From: an alpha proteobacterium U9-1i
GTDB taxonomy: Bacteria > Pseudomonadota > Alphaproteobacteria > Caulobacterales > Aquidulcibacteraceae
Direction of reading: 5' to 3'
Length of the DNA stretch: 64,000 nucleotides
NCBI GenBank assembly: GCA_000974665.1
Contig: BBSY01000002.1
Location: 744,001 to 808,000, forward strand
Shown: piece by piece, positions 54,350 through 62,533 of the stretch
How positions within the stretch are numbered: the stretch's first letter is position 1
Layout of the letters: the number at the start of each line of letters is the position of its first letter
Notes under the pieces: generated by a model
Told to the model about the DNA's origin: nothing
The model's input: the letters and a program-made list of their open reading frames with translations, nothing else
Database searches by the model: none
Made by a program: the position numbers and the translations under genes

Positions 54350-54366
54350 TGGCGACCCCGGAGAGA
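54350..54366. repeat. attR: 3' end of tRNA-Arg
   Basis: Same 17 bases as at 43895-43911. Here they complete a full tRNA gene, so the element restores the tRNA 3' end on integration. Confidence 0.9.
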
Positions 54367-54426
54367 TTCGAACTCCCGACCCGCTGCTTAGGACGCAGCC
54401 GCTCTATCCAGCTGAGCTACGGGGCC
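54350..54426 (-). tRNA. tRNA-Arg (anticodon CCU)
   Basis: On the minus strand the sequence begins GGCCCCGTAGCTCAGCTGGA and folds into a standard cloverleaf. The acceptor stem is GGCCCCG/CGGGGTC with one G-U pair, the anticodon stem is CTGCG..., the anticodon is CCT and the T-arm contains GTTCGAATC. CCA is encoded at the 3' end. It reads rare AGG codons and is the integration target of the element. Confidence 0.95.
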
Positions 54427-54582
54427 AACCAGCGCGAGTGCTAGGGCCTCGTCGCCGCGCGGACAAGCGTTCGCGCGCTGTTCCGGCGTTCCGGCCGCGC
54501 GGAAAACATGCCAGATTGCATTCTGCGGACCGACGACGCCGGGCAGAACGCCGCCGCCCCGGCCAGAGAACCTGGAGGGGAC

Positions 54583-56406
54583 ATGGCGCGCGCCTATGCC
54601 AATGTTTGGTCGCAAGCAGCGTCCGGCCTCACCGCCATGGCGCACACGCGCGCGGCGGTGTTCCGCTGGGGCTTCGTGATTCTGCTCACGATCGTTTGGA
54701 TCGGCGGCGGGCTCTATTACTGGCGCAATGAAGGCCCGCTTGAAGCATTCTACCTGACGGTTTCGGCCGTCGGCATGTACGACAATTATTTCAATGCCCG
54801 CGACGATCTGATGCTGCAGGTGATTCGGTTCTCGGCGCTGGCGGCGCCCATTGTCGGACTGTTGTTTGCGTTTTCCGGTCAGCTCGGCCGGTCGCTGGCG
54901 CGCTTGTTCAATCTGGGCGCGGCCAAGCACGTGGTGATTGCCGGCGATAGTCCGGCGGCCTTGTCGCTCTCGCTCGATTGCCGCAATCGCTACAAGGATT
55001 CGGTGATCCTAATTGGTCAGGCGTTGGGTGAGGACACCACGCTCGACCTTCGGCGCAAGGGCGTCATTGTACTGCTCGGCGACGCCGCCAATCCAGAAAC
55101 CCTGAAAGCCGCGCGCGCACACCACGCCGCGCACGTCGTCGCGTTTGAGCCGGACGACACCGCCAATCTCCAGGTCGAGGCCGCCGTGCGTCGTCTGATA
55201 GGCAATGGCAGACGCAAGCCGCCGATCAGCGTTCACGTTGCAACGCGCTCTTCGATGCTGCTGAAGGAATCGCGCGAAATGCGTTCGGTGAAGGCGCGGA
55301 AGCACGGCGGCAAGCTTGCCGACCCGATCGATCCGAAACCGTTTTCGCTCGATGAAATGTCCGCGCGTGCGCTCCTGCAGAAGGAGGCGCCGACGATTCT
55401 GCACGTCGCCGATCAACTTGAGCAGGAGCGCGTCCATATCGTCATGTTTGGGTTCGACGCCGCCGCCGAATCGCTCGCGAGCGCGATTTTGAAGAGCTTG
55501 TGGTCTGTGCACTTTGAGGCGCCGCGCATCACCGTCCTCGCGCCTAACCCGGAAGCGGCCGAGGGTGGCTTCCGTGCGCGGCACCGCGATGCGTTCGCGC
55601 ACCCTGATCTCTGGGTCGCCGACATTGCGTTTATGCGCTTTGACTGGGACACCGCCAGTATTGGCAGCGAAGTGCTGGACATGGTTGAGCACCGCGGCAA
55701 GCCCACTGCGGCCATCGTGTCGACGGGCGCCGATCCAGGCAACATTCACCTCGCGATCGCGCTCAAGCGTGCTGGGAACAATGGCGCGCGCTGGCCGATT
55801 CCGATCTATATGAAAGAATCGAGTGAGTCAGAGTTCTCCAAAGAATATGCGCGTGGCGACGACACGCCTGAGCTTGACGCCTATCTGCAAGCGTTCGGCG
55901 CGCACCAAATAACGGCGACGCGCACGCGAATTCTCGACGGCACGCTCGACGCCGGCGCCGCCATTGCGCATGAGCATTACAGCAAGAATCTCAGCGAGCG
56001 CGATATGAGCATGCGCGAACTGCAGGCGGCGATGCGTGATTGGTCGGATGTGCTGGAGACCTATCGCGCGGCCAACCGCGCCGTGGCCGATAGCGCCATG
56101 GTGAAAGTTTGGGATGCGGGCTGGACGCCGGCGGCGAAAGGGGAGCGCGGCGACACCTCACCCTCGATCCCGCCCGATCTGCTCGATCGTATGGCGAAGC
56201 GCGAACACGACCGCTGGATGGCGGAGCGGCTGATGTCGGGTTGGCGCCCGTCAGAAACGCGCAACAACGATCTTATGGCGCATGACAAGCTCGTTCCATG
56301 GGAAGCGTTGAACGACGACGACCGAGCGCGCGACGCCGTGCAGGTGCGCGCCGCGATCGATATCGCCCGCGTCACCCATCCACATGGCTTCTTGCCGATT
56401 GACTAA
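54583..56406 (+). CDS. TrkA-N (RCK-like) NAD-binding membrane protein with C-terminal RyR domain
   Basis: The 607-residue protein has two N-terminal membrane helices (VFRWGFVILLTIVWIGGGLY and a second around FSALAAPIVGLLFAF). A Rossmann RCK-like region follows (HVVIAGDSPAALSLSLDCRN, VIVLLGDAANPETLKAARAH), then a second such module (RVHIVMFGFDAAAESLASAI). A C-terminal RyR-type domain (AKREHDRWMAERLMSGWRPS, PWEALNDDDRARD) ends the protein. It looks like a potassium-channel or transporter regulator, although no selectivity-filter motif is evident between the helices. The ATG at 54583 follows GGAGGGG. The gene is divergent from tRNA-Arg and converges with phoX. Confidence 0.8.
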   Translation: MARAYANVWSQAASGLTAMAHTRAAVFRWGFVILLTIVWIGGGLYYWRNEGPLEAFYLTVSAVGMYDNYFNARDDLMLQVIRFSALAAPIVGLLFAFSGQLGRSLARLFNLGAAKHVVIAGDSPAALSLSLDCRNRYKDSVILIGQALGEDTTLDLRRKGVIVLLGDAANPETLKAARAHHAAHVVAFEPDDTANLQVEAAVRRLIGNGRRKPPISVHVATRSSMLLKESREMRSVKARKHGGKLADPIDPKPFSLDEMSARALLQKEAPTILHVADQLEQERVHIVMFGFDAAAESLASAILKSLWSVHFEAPRITVLAPNPEAAEGGFRARHRDAFAHPDLWVADIAFMRFDWDTASIGSEVLDMVEHRGKPTAAIVSTGADPGNIHLAIALKRAGNNGARWPIPIYMKESSESEFSKEYARGDDTPELDAYLQAFGAHQITATRTRILDGTLDAGAAIAHEHYSKNLSERDMSMRELQAAMRDWSDVLETYRAANRAVADSAMVKVWDAGWTPAAKGERGDTSPSIPPDLLDRMAKREHDRWMAERLMSGWRPSETRNNDLMAHDKLVPWEALNDDDRARDAVQVRAAIDIARVTHPHGFLPID

Positions 56407-58493
56407 TCGTTGATCTTGCCGCCGTCGTCGCGCGTCACGATCACGACCGCGGCCCGTGGCCAGCTGTCGCCGCCGTCCGGCCAAGTCGATGGCGGGCGTT
56501 GATGCTGAATCCAGCGCAGATCGTTGATGTGCGCTCCCGCGGCGTCGTTCTCACCCGGGTGTTGGATCGCGCACATAAAGGCGCGTTCGTCAGGCAAGAT
56601 GGCGGGGCCGCAAATCTCGGCGCCGAGCGGCCCGACCAGAAAGCGCTTAACCGGCTTGGCGCCCGTTGCCGCTGCTTGGGTCACGAGCACGGAATCGTTG
56701 CAATCGGCGAAGACGTCATCGGAACCGTCAGTCGAAATCCAGACATTGTATTTGCTGTCGATGCAGATGTTGTCCGGGCAGGCGAAACGATCGCCGCTGA
56801 AGGTCGGCGCACCGCCGAGTGCGGTCGATATATGCACCGGTCGGCCACTGCGTTGCGGGATGGTCAGCGTGTCCGCGTTCGGATCGCCCCCCAGCATGAA
56901 GATGTTCCAGGCAAATTGCGTCGCGCCGCAATCGTTGCCGGCTTCGTCGATGCGCAGAATGTGACCACCAACATTTGATTGCGCGCGACTAGGAGTTTCG
57001 CTCTCGCGCCGGGGATTGCCCGGATGGGCGAAGCCTTGGTTTGTGTTCTTGGTGCATACGACAAGCACCGAACCGAGCCCGACCCAGTTCGCGTCCAACA
57101 GCGCTTCCACATCCTCGGGCCGATCCATGGGCGTGCCGCCAAGGAGGCGCGCTGCTTCGCGCACGCGCACCATCAGATCGGCGTCGTCGGTGAACAATGC
57201 CGTGTAGCCTTGCTCACGCGCAGCGGTGTTCGCCGCATCGACATTGATCGCCAGCCAGCGTCCGGTTCCGTCTTCCTCGAAGCGTGCAACATGCAATTGG
57301 CCGCGATCCAACAGCTCGCGGCTGGCCGTGCGGTCATTGGGATTCACGCGAGCATGGCTCACAAATTTGTAGACGTATTCGTCCACCTGATCGTCGCCCA
57401 TGTACACCGCGACACGGCCGTCACGCGCGAGCGCGGTGGTGGCGCACTCGCCCTTCTTGCGCCCAAGCGCGGTGCGCTTGCGCGGCGCCCAGTTTGGATC
57501 GTACGGATCGATTTCCACCACCCAGCCATAAAGCGCCGGGCCGTGCGGGTTCTGCGACAGGTCAAATTGTGCGGGCGCCACGCGACTATAGGGATGAGAG
57601 CGCGGCACGCCGAAGTTCTCGGAATCGAGCACGTACGCGGCATTCTCGCGCGCCGCGTTCAGCGCCGCTGCGGCGCGATCCGAAGCCGTGAACAGATAGT
57701 CGAAATTTTCTTCCGATGTGAGATACGTCCCCCACGGCGTTTGACCTCCCGCGCAATTGGCGGAGGTTCCACATCGTATGGCGCCTGCGGGGTTTGGCTC
57801 ATGCGCAACGCCTGGCTCCAGGGCGTTCACTTTGGCGCCAGCGTCCAGGATCCAGGGGTGTCCAGCGGCCGGGCCAGAAAACACCATCGGTGTAAACGGC
57901 GTTATACGGCGATTGAGGCCGGCGCCTTGACGTGCGTCCCGCACAACGCGCCATTGGCCGCGCTCGCGCTCGATCACCACAACGCTAACGCCCGTTGAGG
58001 CCAGCCCTGCCTCGAATTGGGCGCGTGTCAAATCTCCGGGCGCCGCGACACTCGGAAACATCAGCGCAGGCTCAGCGTACTCGTTGTTGGCGCACAGGAT
58101 GAGGCGGTCGCCGTCGTGCAGCTCTGCGCGCGGAGGCGGAAACGCGTGCTGAACAGGAAACAACGCCAACATGTCGTTGTTCTGGCCCCAGCGCCGCTCT
58201 TGCTCTGCGCGCGTCAGCCGGTCGGGGTCGAATGGCGGCGCGCCGTCAACCAGCGCATCTCCCCAGCGGACGAGCGTTTGGCTTCGAAAACCGGGCGGCA
58301 CGCTGATCGTGTCGGCGTTCGTCGCCGCGACCGAGGCGAAGGTTGGCGCCGCGGCAAGTGTCAATGAGGCGTCTCCGCCGGTGGCGGTGGCGCAGGACGC
58401 TAGGTTGAGCAGCGGCAGCCCCGCCATACCGCCCAACAGCGCGCGCCGTGACGCGATCAAATCGTTCATGTGTCGTGCGCGCGGTAGGCCCAT
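56403..58493 (-). CDS. PhoX-family phosphatase/DUF839 protein
   Basis: The 696-residue protein starts with a twin-arginine-like signal (ASRRALLGGMAGLPLLNLAS), as for Tat-exported PhoX. The body contains PhoX-family strings: TPWGTYLTSEENFDYLF, YGWVVEIDPYDPNWAPRKRT, ALGRKKGECATTALARDGRV, AVYMGDDQVDEYVYKFVS and DNICIDSKYNVWISTDG. PhoX is a periplasmic calcium/iron-dependent alkaline phosphatase; some family members may do other hydrolyses. The start at 58493 has GGGGA upstream; an ATG at 58469 is close to the signal and possible. It converges with the TrkA-N gene, overlapping its stop. Confidence 0.87.
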   Translation of the reverse strand: MGLPRARHMNDLIASRRALLGGMAGLPLLNLASCATATGGDASLTLAAAPTFASVAATNADTISVPPGFRSQTLVRWGDALVDGAPPFDPDRLTRAEQERRWGQNNDMLALFPVQHAFPPPRAELHDGDRLILCANNEYAEPALMFPSVAAPGDLTRAQFEAGLASTGVSVVVIERERGQWRVVRDARQGAGLNRRITPFTPMVFSGPAAGHPWILDAGAKVNALEPGVAHEPNPAGAIRCGTSANCAGGQTPWGTYLTSEENFDYLFTASDRAAAALNAARENAAYVLDSENFGVPRSHPYSRVAPAQFDLSQNPHGPALYGWVVEIDPYDPNWAPRKRTALGRKKGECATTALARDGRVAVYMGDDQVDEYVYKFVSHARVNPNDRTASRELLDRGQLHVARFEEDGTGRWLAINVDAANTAAREQGYTALFTDDADLMVRVREAARLLGGTPMDRPEDVEALLDANWVGLGSVLVVCTKNTNQGFAHPGNPRRESETPSRAQSNVGGHILRIDEAGNDCGATQFAWNIFMLGGDPNADTLTIPQRSGRPVHISTALGGAPTFSGDRFACPDNICIDSKYNVWISTDGSDDVFADCNDSVLVTQAAATGAKPVKRFLVGPLGAEICGPAILPDERAFMCAIQHPGENDAAGAHINDLRWIQHQRPPSTWPDGGDSWPRAAVVIVTRDDGGKIND

Positions 58494-58528
58494 TCGAATC
58501 CCCTTGGTTTCTCTGCGCCTTAGTTGGG

Positions 58529-59968
58529 CTAGGCGACAGGTCCGTGACAGGCGTTCCCAAGCGCCTGTTTAAGCGTTTCTATGTCGGCAAGCTTGGCCTC
58601 GAATCCAGTCCAATCGTCTCGTTCCGCGATCGGGGCCCACAGCGCTTCCACCTCGTCGATCACCATCGTGACTGGCGTAGGTCGAGCCCAATAGGGATCG
58701 CGAAGAAACTCGTCCATCCCCGATGCAGTTCGACGCGCGAACCCGTCGCGGAGAGGGGCGAAATCGTCGCGCAGGTAGAACTTGGCGGCTGGGCTTTGCG
58801 CAGCGCGATCAGCGCTGGCGGCGCCGCAGAACCAATCATGGAAGAATTGGTCCCAGCCGACTTGGCTTTCGCTCATCCAGTTGAAGACATTCTGCAAAAA
58901 CGCGAGATCGCCCTCCCAATCGCCTTCAATCAAATTCAAACGGTCGAACATGCTGGCGCGCAGGCCATGCTGATATGCCGGCGCAAAGCGCGCGAGCTCT
59001 GCCTCCAATAGCGAAGCTGGGCAAACGAGGGATAAAGCGCCGCCGAGCTGGGCGAGCGCCCAAGACACTGCTTCGGGTTGCCGCCCGAAAGCGTAGAGAC
59101 CGGATTCGTCGAAATAGGCGGCCGTGAAGCCGGGCTGGCTGGTCGGCAGGAAACGCCAAGGCCCGTAGTCGAAGCTCTCGCCGCAGATTGTGAGATTGTC
59201 CGTATTGAGCACCCCATGGACAAACCCCGCCGCCATCCAGCTCGCCGCCAAGCGGGCGGCGGCCTCCACGACTTCGCCCAGAAACGCCGCGACTCTCGCT
59301 TCGCCTTCGAGGTGTGTGTGGCGCGGATAGTAGACAGCGATACAATGGTCGATCAGAACCTGGATCAGGTCCGGGCGCTCGAAAAACGCCAGCCGTTGGA
59401 ACGTCCCGAAGCGGATATGGCTGTGCGATAGTCGCACCAACACCGATGATCTCGCAGGCGAGGGTTCGTCGCCCCGCGTAAGCGCTTCGCCGGTCTCGAA
59501 GAGCGAGAACGCTTTGGACGTGTTGACGCCCAGCGCCTCCAGCATTTCCGCCGCGAGCACCTCGCGTGCGCCGCCTTTCAGCGTCAGCCGCCCGTCGCCG
59601 AACCGCGAATAGGGGGTTTGCCCTGAGCCCTTGGTGGCGAGATCGAGCAAGCGACCCTCTGCATCGCGCAGCTGCGCGTAAAGAAAGCCGCGGCCATCGC
59701 CGATGTCCGGGTTGTAGTTCCTGAACTGATGCCCGTGGTAGCGCATCGCTAGCGGTGGGTTCATGTTGTCGGGCAGTGGCTCAAATCGTGCGAAATGAGC
59801 TTCCCATTCGGAAGCACTGAGCGCGCCGAGGCCTATGCGCTGAGCCCAAGCCTGATTGCGGCGCCGCAGCACGTGCTGTGGAAATCGCGCCGCCGCCACG
59901 GGATCGGCGAAGTCTGGCCCGAGTTTGGCGAACAACGGATCGGGCCGGTATGAGGCGGTCACAGGCAT
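58529..59968 (-). CDS. selO: SelO-family protein AMPylase
   Basis: The 479-residue pseudokinase-fold protein has the SelO motifs MRYHGHQFRNYNPDIGDGRG, LDLATKGSGQTPYSRFGDGR, LTLKGGAREVLAAEML, GEALTRGD and WMAAGFVHGVLNTDNLTICG. DYGPWRFLP follows. SelO transfers AMP to Ser/Thr/Tyr of target proteins in redox responses. No C-terminal selenocysteine/Cys tail of the eukaryotic type is evident beyond NACHGPVA, which has one Cys near the end. It is probably co-directional with, but separately read from, phoX (35 bp apart). Confidence 0.95.
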   Translation of the reverse strand: MPVTASYRPDPLFAKLGPDFADPVAAARFPQHVLRRRNQAWAQRIGLGALSASEWEAHFARFEPLPDNMNPPLAMRYHGHQFRNYNPDIGDGRGFLYAQLRDAEGRLLDLATKGSGQTPYSRFGDGRLTLKGGAREVLAAEMLEALGVNTSKAFSLFETGEALTRGDEPSPARSSVLVRLSHSHIRFGTFQRLAFFERPDLIQVLIDHCIAVYYPRHTHLEGEARVAAFLGEVVEAAARLAASWMAAGFVHGVLNTDNLTICGESFDYGPWRFLPTSQPGFTAAYFDESGLYAFGRQPEAVSWALAQLGGALSLVCPASLLEAELARFAPAYQHGLRASMFDRLNLIEGDWEGDLAFLQNVFNWMSESQVGWDQFFHDWFCGAASADRAAQSPAAKFYLRDDFAPLRDGFARRTASGMDEFLRDPYWARPTPVTMVIDEVEALWAPIAERDDWTGFEAKLADIETLKQALGNACHGPVA

Positions 59969-60080
59969 GGGCCTATCTAAGCGCGCGAGGCCGCGCCGTC
60001 ATCGGCCCGATTGACGCGATGACCCGTGACGGGGCGGTGCTTCTATGGCACATCCCGGAGGGGGTCCGACGAGGACAAGG

Positions 60081-61160
60081 ATGAGCCAGACGCGCGCCAT
60101 TTTCGCGATCAGTGCAGCTTGCGCCACCCTGCTGGCGTTGAGCGGGTGCGATCGCGCGAACGAAGGCGGGAAGACGGAGGCGACGTCGCAAGAACGGATT
60201 GCCGCCGCGCTTGATCCGTGCGCTGAAGGCCGTGGCGCGTTTGCGCAGTCGGTTTGCCAAAACCAATCGCTTGCTTCGATCGACGGTGAAATTCGTCAGA
60301 CCTTGGTGGCGGAGGCGGCGAGCGTTTCTGACGCTGGCGCACGCATGCTCGTGCAGAACCAGCAGCGTTGGCTCGAGGCGCAGCGCATTGGCTGCGGCGT
60401 TATCGATCCCGCCGGTGAGCCAACGCCGGAACAACAGCAATGCCTCGAAGGCGAACTGCGCGCGCGCGCGGCCGAGGTGCAAAACGCTGTGCAAGAAGTC
60501 GGCGGCTACACATTTCAGCGCATGGAATTGGTGGACGCGACGCCCATCACCGCCGAGATCGCGAGCGCCAGTGGGCTCGGCGAGGCCGCGCCGCCGGCGG
60601 TGACGCGCGACATTCGCTTTCCCCGCATCGACGGCGAACAAACGCCGGAGATACAACGTTTCAACGAGCTCGTGGCACAGCAGCCGCAATTCCGGCTGGA
60701 AGACGCGACGGAAGAGATCGTTGATTATCGCATCTCCTATGCCGGCCCCGAACTCATCTCTGTGCGCTTCGATATGAGCGACATGACGTTGGGCGCGGCG
60801 CACGGCAACAACTCGTCCAAGGCCGTCACCGTTCTGATGACCACAGGCGAGCCGCTCGCGGAAGCCAACGTGTTCCGCGCCAACTCCGGCTGGCAGCGCT
60901 TTCTGACACAGCGCGCCTTGGCCGAGATCACCCGCCAATACACGGATTACGGCTTCACCCCGCCGGAGCGCGACGTGCGTGAAAGCGTGACCAAGCCGCA
61001 CCTCTGGCTGATCACCGAGCAGGGGCTGACAATTCTGTTTCCGCCATACTCGTTCGGCGGCCCGTATGCGCTTGGCGGCACGGAGGTCTCCATTCCGTGG
61101 GCCGATCTGCGCCCCTATCTGTCGCCCAGCGCGCCGGCGCCAATCCGGCCCAGCGCTTAA
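60081..61160 (+). CDS. Lipoprotein with LprI-like and DUF3298-like regions
   Basis: A lipobox signal (AACATLLALSGCDRAN) leads to a first domain resembling the LprI/DUF1311 type (SFAxxxC pattern here AFAQSVCQNQSLASIDGEIR, then MLVQNQQRWLEAQRIGCG with paired Cys). The C-terminal half resembles DUF3298 (YRISYAGPELISVRFDMSDM, PHLWLITEQGLTILFPPYSF, GGTEVSIPWADLRPYL), as in RsiV-type extracytoplasmic domains. Lysozyme-inhibitor-like or envelope-stress roles are known for relatives; here function is open. The ATG at 60081 is chosen because it starts the signal peptide. Confidence 0.78.
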   Translation: MSQTRAIFAISAACATLLALSGCDRANEGGKTEATSQERIAAALDPCAEGRGAFAQSVCQNQSLASIDGEIRQTLVAEAASVSDAGARMLVQNQQRWLEAQRIGCGVIDPAGEPTPEQQQCLEGELRARAAEVQNAVQEVGGYTFQRMELVDATPITAEIASASGLGEAAPPAVTRDIRFPRIDGEQTPEIQRFNELVAQQPQFRLEDATEEIVDYRISYAGPELISVRFDMSDMTLGAAHGNNSSKAVTVLMTTGEPLAEANVFRANSGWQRFLTQRALAEITRQYTDYGFTPPERDVRESVTKPHLWLITEQGLTILFPPYSFGGPYALGGTEVSIPWADLRPYLSPSAPAPIRPSA

Positions 61161-61167
61161 ACTCAGA

Positions 61168-61301
61168 ACCCATTCCCGGGGCGCGGCAAAGCCGCGAGCC
61201 CGGGACCCATAAACACATCATTTCATGCGAAGCGCTCGCACGTGAACTTGTCGTGGCTATGGGTCCCGGACTTGTCGCTGCGCGCCAATCCGGGAATGGG
61301 T
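61168..61301. repeat. MITE-like 134-bp inverted repeat
   Basis: The ends are exact inverted copies (ACCCATTCCCGG at 61168-61179; CCGGGAATGGGT at 61290-61301). A second inverted pair CGGGACCCAT (61201-61210) and ATGGGTCCCG (61259-61268) makes imperfect arms of about 43 bp around a 48-bp centre. The left arm also has its own hairpin GCGCGGCaaaGCCGCG. No coding capacity. It lies between the DUF3298-like and MFS genes. Confidence 0.85.
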
Positions 61302-61348
61302 GGTCATGCCACGCTTCCGCATGCGCTGAATTGCGCTAAGCCGCTTCC

Positions 61349-62533
61349 ATGAAATCCACCGGATCGCTCGTGGCGCTGGTCGCGGTCGTGCTTGTCGGCA
61401 TGACCGGGTTCGGCGTGTTCCTGCCGATCTTTCCATTTCTGGCGCTCGATCTCGGCGCGACGCCGACCGCGACCACCATCGCCATGGGCGCGTACTCGCT
61501 CGGCCAATTGATCGCTTCGCCATTCTGGGGACGCCTGAGCGATCGTATTGGCCGCAAGCCGATTCTAATTATCGGACTTATCGGTGGCGCGATTTCGTAC
61601 CTGCTGCTGTCACGCGCCGAGAGCGTGGAGACACTCGGCGCCGCACGCCTGTTCGGGGGTCTGATGGCTGGCAATGTTGGCGCCGCGTTTGCCGCCGCCG
61701 CCGATCTGGCCGACGACCGCACGCGCGCGCGCAATATGGGTCTGCTCGGCGCCGCTGTTGGTTTGGCATTCATCGCAGGCCCAGCGCTCGGAGCGTTGCT
61801 GATCGGGGGTGAACCCGATCGCGCCGGCTTCGAACGTATCTGCGTGATTTCCGCTGGCTTCGCCGCGGCCGCGGCATTGCTTGCGCTGCTGTTCTTCCGA
61901 GAGACGCGGAACGCGGCGGCGCTCGATTCCGCGCCACGCGCGCGCCGGATCGCCATGCTGATGTCGCGCCCCGCGCTGACGCGCTTCGTCGCGGTGATGC
62001 TCTTGGTGATCGCCGCGCAGGCATTGATGGAAACCACGTTCGGCTTGTGGGCCGATGTTGAGCTGAATTGGGGGCCACGCGAAGTCGGCTGGACGCTCGC
62101 AGCACTCGGCTTCGGCGCGGTGCTGCTGCAAGGCGGTGGCGCCGGCCGTGCGGCGCGCGTGTTGGGCGAGCGTTTGATGTTGCTGATCGGCTTGGTGCTC
62201 TGCGCAGCTGGCTTCGGCGGCCTCGCAGTGACGCATGAGCTAGGGACACTGATCGCGGCAATGGCCGCACTCACGCTCGGCCTCGGCCTGGCTACGCCTG
62301 CGCTTAACGCGCTCATCGCCGAGCAAGCGGGCGAAACAGAACGCGGCGCCGTGATGGGCCTCTCTCAATCTGCCAGTGCGCTGGGCCGCGTCGCCGGTCC
62401 ACTCGGCGCCGGCGCGATCTTCGATGTGTGGGGCTCAGCCGCGCCTTTCGTGGCGGGCGCAATCGTGGTGCTGGCGGCGTTGTTTGTGGCGCTCGGCGAA
62501 CCGATCGCGCGTCAGGCGCCGTCGCGCGGGTAG
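61349..62533 (+). CDS. MFS transporter (drug-proton antiporter type)
   Basis: The 394-residue protein has 12 predicted membrane helices and the MFS motif A in the loop after helix 2 (FWGRLSDRIGRKPILIIG). The sequence AARLFGGLMAGNVGAAFAAA resembles TetA-like motif B regions, and a duplicate half with ALGRVAGPLGAGAIFDVWG follows. It is probably an inner-membrane efflux pump; the substrate is unknown. It starts just after the MITE-like repeat and its 3' end overlaps the convergent radical SAM gene by 22 bp. Confidence 0.9.
   Translation: MKSTGSLVALVAVVLVGMTGFGVFLPIFPFLALDLGATPTATTIAMGAYSLGQLIASPFWGRLSDRIGRKPILIIGLIGGAISYLLLSRAESVETLGAARLFGGLMAGNVGAAFAAAADLADDRTRARNMGLLGAAVGLAFIAGPALGALLIGGEPDRAGFERICVISAGFAAAAALLALLFFRETRNAAALDSAPRARRIAMLMSRPALTRFVAVMLLVIAAQALMETTFGLWADVELNWGPREVGWTLAALGFGAVLLQGGGAGRAARVLGERLMLLIGLVLCAAGFGGLAVTHELGTLIAAMAALTLGLGLATPALNALIAEQAGETERGAVMGLSQSASALGRVAGPLGAGAIFDVWGSAAPFVAGAIVVLAALFVALGEPIARQAPSRG

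Larger units (their letters stand above)
43895..54366. mobile_element. Capsid-encoding satellite-like integrative element in tRNA-Arg
   Basis: An element of about 10.5 kb is bounded by a 17-bp direct repeat (TGGCGACCCCGGAGAGA) equal to the last 17 bases of tRNA-Arg(CCU) including CCA. Contents from left: four small unknown genes, a RepA-like ATPase, a minus-strand TIR/membrane cargo operon, a zinc-finger gene and HK97-type capsid and portal genes. Then come three small genes in overlapping frames, an excisionase-like HTH, a tyrosine integrase and a membrane protein. No terminase, prohead protease, tail, lysis or phage repressor gene was recognised. Known satellites such as P4, PICI and cf-PICI combine an integrase, a replication ATPase and sometimes capsid genes; this fits that pattern but is smaller. 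Confidence 0.85.

Noticed and set aside
43895-54366. Intact prophage
   Set aside because: No tail, lysis, terminase or repressor genes were recognised and the size is about 10.5 kb.
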